Shown here one piece after another: positions 17,179 to 27,200 of a stretch of DNA of 64,000 nt. The DNA comes from Laspinema sp963821735. Lineage in GTDB: Bacteria > Cyanobacteriota > Cyanobacteriia > Cyanobacteriales > Laspinemataceae. The notes below the pieces were generated by a model, which did no database searches, was not told where the DNA came from, and saw nothing but the letters and a program-made list of their open reading frames with translations. The translations under genes and the position numbers were made by a program. The first letter of the stretch is position 1. Each line of letters begins with the position of its first letter. The stretch lies in the NCBI GenBank assembly GCA_963821735.1, contig CAWGFK010000060.1:62001-126000 (forward strand), in the 5' to 3' direction.

Positions 17179-18747
17179 GGAGCATCTCAATTTGGCACTT
17201 GATACTTTTAGGGGGCAGGAAAAGCCTGTAACTGTTCAAATTAGTGCAGATTGCCAATATTAAACTAAAGAAGAGAAAAACGGTACTAAGCTGCTCACCG
17301 TCGTTCATTGGATGCTCTGAGGGAAATTATGAAACTCGACTGGGTGCGGCGTTGCAGCCGATGAATGAGCTAGAAGCATTGAATTTAAATAGTCAATAGC
17401 TGAGGAGGGTGATTTGATGTGATAAAATTTTATTTATTTGAATTTAATTAAAGCTGATGAACTTGAATCCTGAACAGTTAGAACGCCTTGACGCCTGTAT
17501 CCAAGAAATAGGTGAAATTTTGTACAGCCAGATGGACTCAGTTAAGCTTAAAGACATGGAAATGTTAGAAAGCATGACGCGGCAACATATCTTGGACTAT
17601 ATAGGGCCAAAACTTTTGTTTTTTTTTATCTCTCAAGTGACCGGAACAACTCACGGAAAAAACCGGAAACTTAAAACTTGTGTAGGAAACCTAACTTTAA
17701 CTAACAAACAAGCCCATATTATGGGAATAACCTCCTATGCTCGCCTCAGCCCACTTTTATTAAAATGTAGTTTGTTAGTGAGTGCTAAAGCTTCTTATGG
17801 AATGGGAGAAAAGGACATAGAAGTCTTGACGGGGGTCCAAGTTTCTCATAGTACATTACAACGTCAAGTTAATAAGTCAGAATTTGATTGGCCTTCAGCT
17901 AAACAAGCCGTAAGTGAAGTCAGCATTGATGGAGGTAAAGTTAGACTGCGTACTCCCTTTCAAGGCGCTCCTTGTGTCTGGAAAGATTATAAAGTAGGAA
18001 GAATGCAAGGAATTTACTATGGGGCGACCTTTCAAGACCCTCAAACTTTAACGGATTGGATTAATAGTCAAAAAACGACTAATCCACTCATCTGTTTAGG
18101 AGATGGGCATGACGGAATTTGGAATCTTTTTAAAGAAATAGGCAGCCCCGAACAACGTCAGGAAATTTTAGATTGGTTTCATCTTAAAGAAAATCTTTAT
18201 AAAGTTAGGGGGTCAAAGAAGAACCTGAAAAAAATCGAAACTTTACTCTGGAAGGGCCAAGTTATAGAGGCTAAAGCCGAAGTGTTCAAGTATAAAAGTC
18301 ACCAAGCCTCTAAATTCAGAGCGTATTTAACTAAACATGAATCCCGAATTATTAATTATGAGCAAGCTCAAAAAGAACAAATTTGTTCCATTGGCTCGGG
18401 AGCTGTAGAGTCAGCAGTTAAGCAAATTGACAAACGATTAAAATTAGCTGGAGGACAATGGAATTCCGAAAATCTCCATAAAATTTTAGGATTACGCTGT
18501 GCTTATCTTAATGGGAGCCTAGCTGCATAAGGTGACAAAGACTGACGGTTAGTTTTTATTTTTTTAGAGTTTATAACTCAATATTTTATCCCATTTATCT
18601 GATTCCCGTATGGGAAGTTAGGTCGTTTTATTCTGCCTAAAGTTTACTCCAAGCTTTGATAAACTTTTTTCTCAGCAACCCAGGCGAAGGGTCCTCCCAT
18701 CATCCGACTTTAGAAAGACAATATTTTTGCCAAATTGAGATGCTCCC
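17179..18747 (+). mobile_element. Complete ISKra4-like insertion sequence
   Basis: The element is 1569 bp. The left end GGGAGCATCTCAATTTGGCA (17179-17198) is matched over all 20 bases by the reverse complement at 18728-18747. An 8-bp direct repeat, ACTCCAGA, flanks it. It contains one transposase gene on the plus strand with a 258-bp leader region. The family call rests on the transposase sequence and the GGG-starting ends. The intact ends and perfect duplication suggest recent insertion, between the xisH/xisI remnant and the Rpn-like gene. Confidence 0.9.
17457..18530 (+). CDS. ISKra4-family transposase
   Basis: 357 residues from ATG 17457. The middle holds SIDGGKVRLRTP (first catalytic Asp), then CLGDGHDGIWNLF (second Asp) and GSGAVESAVKQIDKR (catalytic Glu), the DDE pattern of ISKra4-family enzymes; the LDWFHLKENLYKV segment is also typical. 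The N-terminus contains GPKLLFFFISQVTGTTHGKN. It catalyses cut-and-paste or copy transposition of its own element. The gene is uninterrupted, unlike many of its neighbours, and the surrounding sequence is more AT-rich than the flanks. Confidence 0.88.
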   Translation: MNLNPEQLERLDACIQEIGEILYSQMDSVKLKDMEMLESMTRQHILDYIGPKLLFFFISQVTGTTHGKNRKLKTCVGNLTLTNKQAHIMGITSYARLSPLLLKCSLLVSAKASYGMGEKDIEVLTGVQVSHSTLQRQVNKSEFDWPSAKQAVSEVSIDGGKVRLRTPFQGAPCVWKDYKVGRMQGIYYGATFQDPQTLTDWINSQKTTNPLICLGDGHDGIWNLFKEIGSPEQRQEILDWFHLKENLYKVRGSKKNLKKIETLLWKGQVIEAKAEVFKYKSHQASKFRAYLTKHESRIINYEQAQKEQICSIGSGAVESAVKQIDKRLKLAGGQWNSENLHKILGLRCAYLNGSLAA

Positions 18748-18755
18748 ACTCCAGA
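18748..18755. repeat. 8-bp target-site duplication, right copy
   Basis: ACTCCAGA, identical to 17171-17178. Confidence 0.9.
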
Positions 18756-18804
18756 AGACCCAAGCTATGCTAGAATTAATTCAAAAAACTTGGGTAGGCT
18801 GGCT

Positions 18805-19713
18805 ATGAGATTTATTAACCCCAAAACCGACTACGCTTTTAAAAAAATCTTTGGTTCTGCACAAAGCAAGAACATTTTAATCAGTTTTCTCAATGCTTTG
18901 GTCTATGATGGCAATTCGACTATTCAAGATTGGGAAATCATTAATCCTAATTTGCCCCCTCAACTGGAAGGGTTAAAAGATACCTATCTGGATGTTAAGG
19001 CCCAGCTTAATGATGGGACGTTCGTGATTGTTGAGATGCAAGTGTTAAATGTGCAATTTTTTGGTAAGCGGGTCTTGTTTAATGCGGCTAAAACTTATGC
19101 GTTTCAACTGCAACGGGGGCAAGGGTATCGATACCTGAAGCCGGTGATTGCTTTAACTTTAACTGATTTTGAGATGTTTCCCGGACAGAATCAATTGATT
19201 TCCCGCTTTGTCTATCGCGAGAAGTCTGAGGGCTGGCACTATCCTGAGAATGAGATGGAGTTAGTCTTTGTGGAATTGCCGAAGTTTACCAAAGAATTGA
19301 ACGAACTGGAAACCCTGACAGACAAATGGATTTATTTTATGAAGTATGCCCGATCGCTCTCTTCGATTCCGGAAAATATGGATGATATCGCGGAACTCAA
19401 TCAAGCCTTTGAAATTGCCAATCAAGCTGGGATTAACCCTAGAGGAATTGGAAGATTTAGAACGGCGGGAAATGTTTATTTATGACCAACAGGGTGCGAT
19501 CGCCTTGGGACTCGAACAAGGAAGACAAAACAAGGAATCGAACAAGGAATCGAACAAGGAATCGAACAAGGAATCGAACAAGGAATCGAACAAGGAAAAC
19601 TGGACGTAGCTCGCAACTTACTGGGTCAACTGAATGATGAGGCGATCGCCCAAGCTACCGGATTAAGTTTAGAGGCGATCGCAGCTTTACGGCAAGACAT
19701 GACCAATGATTAA
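18805..19713 (+). pseudogene. Rpn-family nuclease/transposase gene with two frameshifts
   Basis: ATG 18805 starts MRFINPKTDYAFKKIFG, the hallmark opening of Rpn/PD-(D/E)XK nuclease-family proteins. The nuclease core is visible as DTYLDVKAQLNDGTFVIVEMQV. The first frame ends at 19485. Removing one G near 19430 (GGG to GG) continues into LTLEELEDLERREMF, and adding one A near 19530 continues into repeated GIEQ units and the normal tail ending ALRQDMTND at 19713. Both slips are in homopolymers. Rpn proteins are DNA endonucleases linked to recombination and, more recently, phage defence. The repaired protein would have about 300 residues. Confidence 0.7.
19531..19590 (+). repeat. 12-bp tandem repeat, five perfect copies
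   Basis: CAAGGAATCGAA is repeated five times head to tail, with a partial sixth copy. In the repaired frame it encodes GIEQ units, the variable repeat common at the C-terminal end of Rpn-family proteins. Confidence 0.9.
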
Positions 19714-19731
19714 AAGTCAGTTTTCTCTATT

Positions 19732-19785
19732 AGCCCGCGCAGGCGGGCTTCGTATGTATAGCCCCACCCTTTAGGGTGCGGGTTA
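19732..19785. terminator. Two hairpins after the Rpn-like gene
   Basis: AGCCCGC (19732-19738) pairs with GCGGGCT (19743-19749), followed by TTCG. A second hairpin is formed by CCCACCCT and AGGGTGCGGG at 19764-19782. This arrangement resembles dispersed palindromic ends seen beside many cyanobacterial genes; it may serve as a terminator. Confidence 0.4.
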
Positions 19786-20360
19786 AAGCGGAATTCCGTA
19801 TAATAACCCCCATCTTTTTTATCTATAACTATGAACGCTGTTGAAATCGAAGAAGCCGTTTCCCAACTCGCCGAAGCACCTTTTGACCCCGAAGAATTCC
19901 CCTTTGCCTTCCTGGAAGCCTTTGGGAACAAGGCGACGACGATTAAGCGGATCAAAAGTGGGAGTTCCAATCCATCGGATTTACCCGGTGGGGTGCTTCA
20001 GCGTAATAATATTCATTTGAAAGTTTGCCCGGAAGGGGAAGTTACTGCAACTCTCACAGCGTTGCGCGAGAGTGCCGCTACGACTCGCTACAAAGCTAAG
20101 TTTATCCTGGCGACGGATGGCAACAGTTTTGAGGCGGAAAATCTGGCGGATGGGGAAACTGTTGCCTGCGATTACCGGGACTTTTCTGACCATTTTGGGT
20201 TTTTCCTGGCTTTGGCGGGGATTACCACAGTCCGGCAAATCCGCGAGAATGCCTTTGATATCAAGGCAACGGGTCGCCTGAATCGGCTGTATGTGGAGTT
20301 ACAGAAGCAGAACCCAGACTGGGATAAAGCGCAGAGCGTCAGGAAGAGTTCAATCATTTT

Positions 20361-21362
20361 ATGGCGCGGCTGATTTTCTGCTTTTTTGCGGAAGATACGA
20401 ATATTTTCCACAGTGAGGGATTGTTTACCCAGACGATCGCCCAGATGAGCGCCCCCGATGCTTCTAATACTCATGAAGTGCTCTCGGAGGTGTTTCGGGC
20501 GATGAATACTCCCATAAAGGACCGAAAGGCTGCGGGGATTCGCAGTTGGGCGGATCTGTTTCCTTATGTGAATGGCGGGCTATTTTCCGGCAATGTGGCG
20601 GTGCCGCGTTTTAACAAAATTGCCCGTTCTTATTTGCTTCATGTGGGAAATCTGGACTGGAAAAAGATTAATCCCGATATTTTCGGGTCGATGATTCAAG
20701 CGGTGGCGGATGAGGAGGAACGCGGCGCTTTGGGGATGCACTATACCAGTGTGCCGAATATTCTCAAGGTGCTGAATCCGTTGTTTTTGGATGATTTACG
20801 GAGTCAGTTGGAGGAGGCGGGGGAGAATCGCCGCAAGTTGTTGAATTTGCGGCAACGGATAGCGCGAATTCGGGTGTTTGACCCGGCTTGTGGGTCGGGG
20901 AATTTTCTGGTGATTGCTTATAAGGAAATGCGGAAGATTGAGGCGGAAATTAACCAGCGTCGGGGAGAGTTGGAGCATCGTTCTGAGATTCCTTTAACCA
21001 ATTTTCGGGGGATAGAAATTCGCCATTTTGCCGCAGAGGTGGCGCGGTTGGCGTTGATTATTGCTGAGTATCAGTGTGATGTGTTGTATCGGGGGCCGCA
21101 GTTGGCATTATTGGAGTTTCTGCCTCTGAAAAATGATAATTGGATTACCTGTGGGAATGCCTTGCGGTTGGATTGGTTGAGTTTGTTTCCACCGAAGGGA
21201 ACCGGGGTGAAGGTGCAGCGTGAGGATTTGGATTTGTGGGGGGAAACGCGAGACGAAGCGGAGATTGATTTTGAGAATGAGGGGGGAGAAACTTATATTT
21301 GTGGGAATCCGCCTTATTTGGAGTTCGACTTGGCAGATCGCAGGAACAGAAGGACGATTTAA
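20361..21362 (+). CDS. Longest open segment of the DNA methyltransferase gene (catalytic core)
   Basis: This 333-codon segment of the gene at 19831-22658 carries the methyltransferase core: motif I DPACGSGNFLVIAYKE at about residues 173-188, FRGIEIRHFAAEVARLALIIAEYQ and motif IV ICGNPPYL near 315. It opens at an internal ATG and ends at a frameshift just after NPPYL. It lacks the target-recognition region and would not work alone. Confidence 0.6.
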   Translation: MARLIFCFFAEDTNIFHSEGLFTQTIAQMSAPDASNTHEVLSEVFRAMNTPIKDRKAAGIRSWADLFPYVNGGLFSGNVAVPRFNKIARSYLLHVGNLDWKKINPDIFGSMIQAVADEEERGALGMHYTSVPNILKVLNPLFLDDLRSQLEEAGENRRKLLNLRQRIARIRVFDPACGSGNFLVIAYKEMRKIEAEINQRRGELEHRSEIPLTNFRGIEIRHFAAEVARLALIIAEYQCDVLYRGPQLALLEFLPLKNDNWITCGNALRLDWLSLFPPKGTGVKVQREDLDLWGETRDEAEIDFENEGGETYICGNPPYLEFDLADRRNRRTI

Positions 21363-22274
21363 AACAAATTTTTGATGAATCGAAACAAAAATTGGAAGTA
21401 GCTGGATTATGTGTCGGGTTGGTTTATAAAGGCGGCAGATTATGGAACTCAAACTAATTCGGCGGCGGCTTTTGTATGCGACTAACTCGATTTGTCAAGG
21501 GCAACAAGTGCCGATTTTATGGCCGCTAATTTTTGAAACAGGGCATGAGATTGCTTTCGCACATACGAGTTTCAAATGGGCGAATTTAGCGAGTCATAAC
21601 GCTGGGGTGACTGTGGTTATTGTGGGGATTTCTAACCGGAGCTGACAAAGCGCGATGCTTGTTTTCCATTGAGGACAACAGTGATAGTTGTGAAAGAAGC
21701 TGAAAATATTAATGCCTATTTAGTGCGGGAGTAAAATATTATCGTGGAAAGAAATATCTAGAACCAATTTCGCTGATTGAGCTGGATGAATTATGGTAAA
21801 AGCCCGTTGACGGTGGTAATCTTATGTCTGTCAGAGACGAAGTAAAAACTTTGGAGCTGTACAGCGGATGCAGCGACATCAAGATTATTCGAAGAATTTA
21901 TGGGTCAGCAGAATATATTAGTGGGATCATCACGTTATTGTCTTTGGATTCAGATGACACTGATTTAGAAGAAGATGAGTTATCCAGAGATTACGAATAG
22001 AATCGTGAAAAAGTTCGAATTTCGACTAACAAGGTTAGACAGCTAGAGCTGCCAACTCAAGCTAGCAAAGATGTCCTCATCAGTTTCGTGAATTCGCAAT
22101 CTGGAACTGAAAAACATGTAATTATTGTCCCAGTGTTTCATCTGAAAGCCGTCGAGTTACTTTCCTGTCGGATATTCCCATCAGGAACTGATTGTATAGC
22201 AATCTCGCCTTATGCACTTTACGATGCACGCACTTTGGAATATGGCAATTATCGCTTAGCCTGATCATTTAGTC

Positions 22275-22658
22275 TTGGATTGCGTACCGTCTGCGGGCAA
22301 GCTAAAAACCGATTTTCGCTACTCCAATACTCTCGGCTGGAATACCTTCCCGGTTCCCACTCTAACGGAAAAAAACAAACTCGATCTGACCCGTTGCGCG
22401 GAAGAAATCCTATTAGCGCGGGAGCATTATTTTCCCGCTACGATTGCGGAAATGTACGACCCAGAACGGATGGATAGCGAATTCCCCCTTGTCCGGGAAG
22501 CGCACGATCGCAACGATGAAATTATCGAACGCATTTACATCGGTCGCCGCTTCAAAAACGACACCGAACGCCTAGAAAAGCTGTTTGAGCTTTATACTAA
22601 AATGACCAGCCAACAAAAGCCCGGGAAAAAGTCTGCTAAACGGAAAAAAGATAAATAA
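22275..22658 (+). CDS. C-terminal open segment of the DNA methyltransferase gene
   Basis: 127 codons starting at the frame of MDCVPSAGKLKTDFRYSNTLGWNTFPVP, where FRYSNTLGWNTFP is a conserved stretch of type IIG-like methyltransferases. The opening residues are probably an artefact of a nearby indel: WIRTVCGQ is readable in the overlapping frame. It belongs with 19831-22658. Confidence 0.55.
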   Translation: MDCVPSAGKLKTDFRYSNTLGWNTFPVPTLTEKNKLDLTRCAEEILLAREHYFPATIAEMYDPERMDSEFPLVREAHDRNDEIIERIYIGRRFKNDTERLEKLFELYTKMTSQQKPGKKSAKRKKDK

Positions 22659-22762
22659 TCGTAAAAAACTTACACCTACGGAGATTCCAGCCATGTCTAA
22701 AACAAGTGTAGAAGGGGATTGCAAAATATAAATCCTCCAAACGTTCAACTGAAAGCAAGGTA

Positions 22763-22997
22763 TGTGTAGGGGCGCAATGCTTGCGCCCTCCGGTGGGCGC
22801 AAGCATTGCGCCCCTACAAGAAATAACGATTTTTCGTCATTCAATTTATGCCCTAAATAGGGCGCAAGCATTGCGCCCCTACAAGAAATAACGATTTTTC
22901 GTCATTCAATTTATGCCCAAAAGAGGGCGCAAGCATTGCGCCCCTACAAGAAATAACGATTTTTCGTCATTCAATTTACCACCTTGACAGGGTTAAC
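22763..22997. repeat. MITE with tandemly amplified right arm
   Basis: A GTAGGGGCGCAATGC/GCATTGCGCCCCTAC core is followed by three head-to-tail copies of a unit of about 65 bp (core arm, then ACAAGAAATAACG, TTTTTCGTCATTC and AATTTA). It ends in the family's outer sequence CCACCTTGACAGGGTT. The left outer end is missing, so this is a rearranged copy. Confidence 0.8.
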
Positions 22998-23266
22998 CCG
23001 CTCTATCCAAAGGGCTAATTGCCGATCGCCCTCTGGGGAAACCCCAGAAACCCGGGTTTTTTCTCGGTCCCACGGTTCACTCTGAGATCTACAGCAGAAA
23101 CCTGGATGCTTGGTTAGAGGCAAAAAAGCAGTCCGCACCCGCTATTCCCAAAGGGGCGATCGCCTCCTAAAAAGCAACACCCAGAGGATATCAAACTCCC
23201 AATCCAGTCTTTGCCGATATCTATGGAATCAGGAGTCCATCTTATTATCATCAGGATAAATTAGTC
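22998..23266. other. Intergenic, with a coding-like fragment at 23078-23170
   Basis: The plus-strand frame 23078-23170 reads HSEIYSRNLDAWLEAKKQ and ends GAIAS at TAA. It looks like the end of a lost gene, but I cannot name the family. AACCCGGGTTTTTT near 23050 could form a small hairpin. Confidence 0.3.
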
Positions 23267-23674
23267 ATGCCAAAGTCTAACCCCCAACCCTCATTTAGTC
23301 TGCATAAATTAAGAGAACTTCAAATCAGATTAGATCGCGACAAAGATTTAGGGAAGTTCTGGAATTATTATATGGACCGATTTATCGACCATCCCGAATT
23401 CCTGGATTTTGGCGGACCTGTTGAGCATCCTTTTTTGCAAGAAATCATCCCGATGATCACTCAGAAACTGTTTAAGCAAGACCCGCACAATTTGTTTCTA
23501 ATTAAGATTCCTGAATATGAGTTTATTCATGGGAGCTTTTTTGTAGGCAATGAGATTGGTGGATTAATCTATTTCGAGAAAAAACGTAAGGGAGTGGCGG
23601 CCATATCTGACCCTAATCAATCAGGAATGGTGCAGTATTCTCGCTTCACCGGATATCCGGTAGATAATAACTGA
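23267..23674 (+). CDS. Hypothetical protein, 135 residues
   Basis: ATG 23267 to TAA 23674, starting MPKSNPQPSFSLHKLRELQIRLDRD. I do not recognise the family. The protein is soluble, with a helical N-terminal part (RELQIRLDRDKDLGKFWNYYMDRFI) and a mixed second half containing NLFLIKIPEYEFIHGSFFVGNEIGGLIYFEKKRKG, which looks like a beta-rich core. There is no signal peptide or membrane segment. It is flanked by repeat clusters on both sides and appears monocistronic. Codon use and HIP1-poor sequence do not settle whether it is native. Confidence 0.65.
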   Translation: MPKSNPQPSFSLHKLRELQIRLDRDKDLGKFWNYYMDRFIDHPEFLDFGGPVEHPFLQEIIPMITQKLFKQDPHNLFLIKIPEYEFIHGSFFVGNEIGGLIYFEKKRKGVAAISDPNQSGMVQYSRFTGYPVDNN

Positions 23675-23699
23675 TACCCATCACTCCCGTTCCCCTCCC

Positions 23700-23782
23700 C
23701 TCTTACAACAATAGGTTTTTTACGTTTAACTGGACCTCTTGTCCCCTCCCCTTGGCAAGGGGAGGGTTAGGGTGGGGTTCTT
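23700..23782 (+). repeat. Dispersed repeat family 2, copy A
   Basis: TCTTACAACAATAGGTTTTT is followed, after a spacer, by the palindrome CCTCCCCTTGGCAAGGGGAGG and GGTTAGGGTGGGGT. The same parts in the same order occur at 34338-34432, and in reverse at 24069-24188. Confidence 0.7.
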
Positions 23783-23872
23783 CTTGGAGGAATGAGTGGA
23801 TGCTGAGTTCACGCGATCGGGCGTCATGAAGAAAGACGTTGACACCTGGCTTGATACAGGCGCTTAAACCGT

Positions 23873-23997
23873 AGCCCTGTCAAGATGGTAAATTGAATGA
23901 CGAAAAATCGTTATTTTTTGTAGGGGCGCAATGCTTGCGCCCTAAATTGGGCGCAAGCATTGCGCCCCTACAATCTACACACCTTGACAGGGCTAGG
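23873..23997. mobile_element. MITE (CCCTGTCAAGG family), complete copy with direct repeats
   Basis: AGCCCTGTCAAGATGG and its inverted partner ending CTTGACAGGGCT bound a near-palindromic core (GTAGGGGCGCAATGCTTGCG and inverse). The 11-bp repeats GCTTAAACCGT at 23862-23872 and 23998-24008 are identical and look like a target-site duplication. Confidence 0.8.
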
Positions 23998-24068
23998 GCT
24001 TAAACCGTCAAGAGTTTGCATCGGTGGCGGTAAGCGGAACTATCCCGTAGGGAATCGCGCATCGAAGA

Positions 24069-24188
24069 GGACCCCACCCTAACCCTCCCCTTGCCAAGGG
24101 GAGGGGACCGGAGAAGAGGACCCCACCCTAACCCTCCCCTTGCCAAGGGGAGGGGACCGGAAAGGTAAAAAACCTACTGTTGTCAGGG
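24069..24188 (-). repeat. Dispersed repeat family 2, copy B with internal tandem duplication
   Basis: GACCCCACCCTAACCCTCCC, the palindrome and GGACCGG occur twice in tandem (24069-24112 and 24117-24160). They are followed by AAAGGTAAAAAACCTACTG, the inverted start of copy A. Copies A and B thus face each other around the MITE at 23873. Confidence 0.7.
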
Positions 24189-24277
24189 TTGAGGGACCCA
24201 CTCTATCGGATTCGCTCTCAAAGTTGTTAGAATTGCTCCTTGACTGTCTTGACGCAGGAATAAGGAACAACAGTGTG

Positions 24278-27200
24278 ATGAGCGATCGCCGTTATCATCT
24301 GGGAAAATCTTTGAGAAAGGTGCAACTCTGGCTCAACCCCATCATCCACTCCCAAGGGGGCGAGGGGCTATCAATTCCCAACCGAGGGCAATGGGTTATG
24401 GGGGCTGTGGTGGCGAGTTTGGGGCTACTGACCCCAGTCCCGGGGGCGATCGCACAGCCGACTCCTGGGGGAACCCGCATTCCGGAAACCTCCCTGAGTC
24501 AAACGACTCCGGAAACGACGCCGGGTCGAGTTCCCTCCCAATCCCTGACGGAAAACTCCGCATTGCGCTTAGGGGTAGTTCGCAGTCCGGAAAATGAAGC
24601 CCAGTGGGAGGCGATCGATGCCCGCTTACGGGCGGCAGGATTGACCTATGAGACCCTGGAACTCGATCGCCTGTTGGAGGATGCCCGAGAGGCCAATATT
24701 ACCGTCCTGCTCATCCCCAATATTTCCACCTGGACGGTGGAACAGGCCCTAGCCCTGGAAAGTTTACTCAGTCAAGGGGTTCATGCGATCGTCTCAGGAC
24801 CCTTAGGCGTGAACTCCGCAACCGGAATTCGTCACGCTTTAACCGCCACCTTGGGAGGGACTTGGCAAGGTCAGTTATCCCAACCGACGCCGATGGAACC
24901 CCTCTATTGCCGGACAGAAATGCTCTGTTCCTCCAATTGGATTCCCCGAGAAGTCAACCGCATCGCCATTCCCGGGGGTATTTTAGCGCCGAGTGGCTAT
25001 AACACCGAAGTGATGACCACCTGGGGTCCTGCACCGGGAAATCCAGCGGTCCTGATTAGCGATCGCACCACCTTTTTTGGCTGGGAATGGGGCAACCATG
25101 CGGATGTGGAGTATGATAGCGCCTGGTTACGGGCGGCCCTGCTGCGAAAGGAAGTCCAGCGCGGACCCCTAGTCAATCGCACCGTAGCGGGTCAGGAAAC
25201 TCCCCCACCCCCGCCCCCATCCTCTACCGCCCCTAACGAAGCGGAACAATTGCGGGAAGCGGAACAGCAACGACGGCAAGGGCCGGAAGCGCCTCCCGCC
25301 AGCACTCCAGTTCCCGCACCTGCGCCGGTCCCCCAAGCACCGGCACGTCCCTCCCCTGGGGATACTCTGCCCTCATTTCCTCCCGAGAGTTCGACACCCT
25401 CCCAACCGAGTACAGTCCGGGTTGAAGAATTTGGACCGCAGGAGTTGGATCCGGCGGAAGAAACGGCACCTCCGGGGCTGATGGTGGAGCAAGGGCCTTT
25501 ACCGATTCCCTCATTCCAGGCGATCGAGATGCGGCAAGAATTGGAAAATCTCTTAGGACGGGTGGAAAGTGCCCTGATTACCGCCTCAGTCCATGCTCAA
25601 GGTCCTCAGCAAGCGGGTGCAGAGACTGAAGAGGAGATGACGGAGAAAATTTCCGTCGCTTCTGCATCCCTGGATTCTGTGGGGGAGAAGCAACAGACAG
25701 AAACTGGGGAGGCGATCGCCCAGATAGAACAGGCGTTTCTTCCCACCAGTGAGGCGATCGCCACGGCGCGATCGCTGCTGTTGGAATTTCCCCAATTAGT
25801 TCAGGAACAGGACTATGCCGGGGCTCGCGCTAAATGGGTGGAAATTCGGGACCTGCTGTGGGAAAACTACCCCACCAACGGGGTACTCGCTCAACCGGAA
25901 ATCCGCGCCATCTGGTTAGATCGCGGTTCCATTGTGCGGGCGGGGTCAGAACAGGGTCTCACTCGGATTTTTGACAATCTCGCCGCTACGGGGATCAATA
26001 CAGTATTTTTTGAAACCATCAATGCCGGATATCCGATTTATCCCTCCGAGGTGGCACCGCAGCAGAATCCGTTAATTGGCAATTGGGACCCCCTGGCTGT
26101 AGCGGTCAAACTGGCTCACGATCGCGGCATGGAGTTACACGCTTGGGTTTGGACGTTTGCAGCCGGGAATCAGCGACACAATGTTTTACTCAATTTAGAC
26201 CCGAATTATCCCGGTCCTGTGATTGCAGCTAATCCCGATTGGGCGGGTTATACCAACCAGGGACAAATGATTCCCCGAGGACAAACGAAGCCTTTTCTGG
26301 ACCCGGCAAATCCGGAGGTTCGCAGTTATTTGTTAAATCTTTTAGAAGAAATTGCGACTCGGTATGACGTGGATGGGGTGCAGTTAGATTATATTCGCTA
26401 TCCGTTTCAGGACCCGAGTGCGGAACGCAGTTATGGATATGGGAAGGTGGCACGTCAGGAGTTTCAGAATTTAACCGGCGTGGACCCGATGACGATTAGT
26501 CCAGGCGATCGGGATTTGTGGCAGCAATGGACAGATTTTCGGGTGCGTCAAATTGATAGTTTTGTCTCCGATGCTTCTCAATTGCTGCGAACCCTGCGTT
26601 CGGATTTAGTTTTGTCCGTGGCGGTGTTTCCCTTGAATCCTCACGATCGCCGCAATAAAATTCAACAAAATTGGGAAGAATGGGCCCGTCGCGGGGATGT
26701 TGATTTAGTTGTACCCATGACTTATGCAATGGATACGAACCGTCTGGAACAGTTGACTCAACCTTGGATTAATCAGGAGGATTTGGGTGCGGCGTTAATC
26801 TTACCGGCGATTCGGCTGTTAGATTTACCGGAGATTATTGCAGTAGACCAAATCCAGGCATTGAGAAATCAGTCCGTGGGAGGATATGCGCTGTTTGCAG
26901 CAGAAAATCTGAATCCGGAGTTGAATGGGATTTTTCAACGGACTCAAGGACCTTCAGCTTTAGGCGATCGGACTCCGATTCCCTACCGCGAACCTTTTGC
27001 TACCGCTGGTGCTAGATTTGCCGGATTACAACGGGAATGGCAGTTTTTGCGCGATACAGAAGAGTTGTCCATGAGAGAGGTTGACTTGACCCAGTTTGAG
27101 GAGAAGGGATTGCAATTAACTCAAGCGTTGGAAGCGTTAGCCAGTGAGCCTTCCCGGCCAAATCTTGAGCAAGCCCGTTCGGTTTTGAGGGAATTTCGCG

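Larger units (their letters stand above)
19831..22658 (+). pseudogene. Type IIG-like class I SAM-dependent DNA methyltransferase, multiply frameshifted
   Basis: The gene starts at ATG 19831 (MNAVEIEEAVSQLAEAP) and ends in the usual LYTKMTSQQKPGK tail at 22658. The first break, near 20333, is a 2-base AG gain in GCGCAGAGCGTC; the frame resumes as EEFNHFMARLIFCFFAEDTNIF. The SAM-binding motif FDPACGSGNFL and catalytic NPPYL are present. From about 21330 to 22290, homologous sequence continues in all three frames (DYVSGWFIKAADYGTQTN, RIYGSAEYISG, YFPVGYSHQELIV, NMAIIA), so the region is dense in small indels but not lost. The intact enzyme would methylate adenines of its recognition site and may also specify targets for the helicase and GIY-YIG partners. 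It is either decayed or badly sequenced. Confidence 0.75.

Noticed and set aside
17000..17308. Minus-strand 102-codon frame across the left IS end
   Set aside because: It crosses the IS boundary and target duplication, so it cannot be an old gene; no family recognised.
17137..18807. An apparent in-frame N-terminal extension of the Rpn-like gene if the IS is removed
   Set aside because: The joined frame is open (MATPQELDAGG...), but Rpn-family proteins start at MRFINPKTDYAF, so the extension is probably chance.
24140..24277. Longer N-terminus of the GHL10 protein
   Set aside because: The upstream part is translated from a dispersed palindromic repeat; ATG 24278 is a better start.
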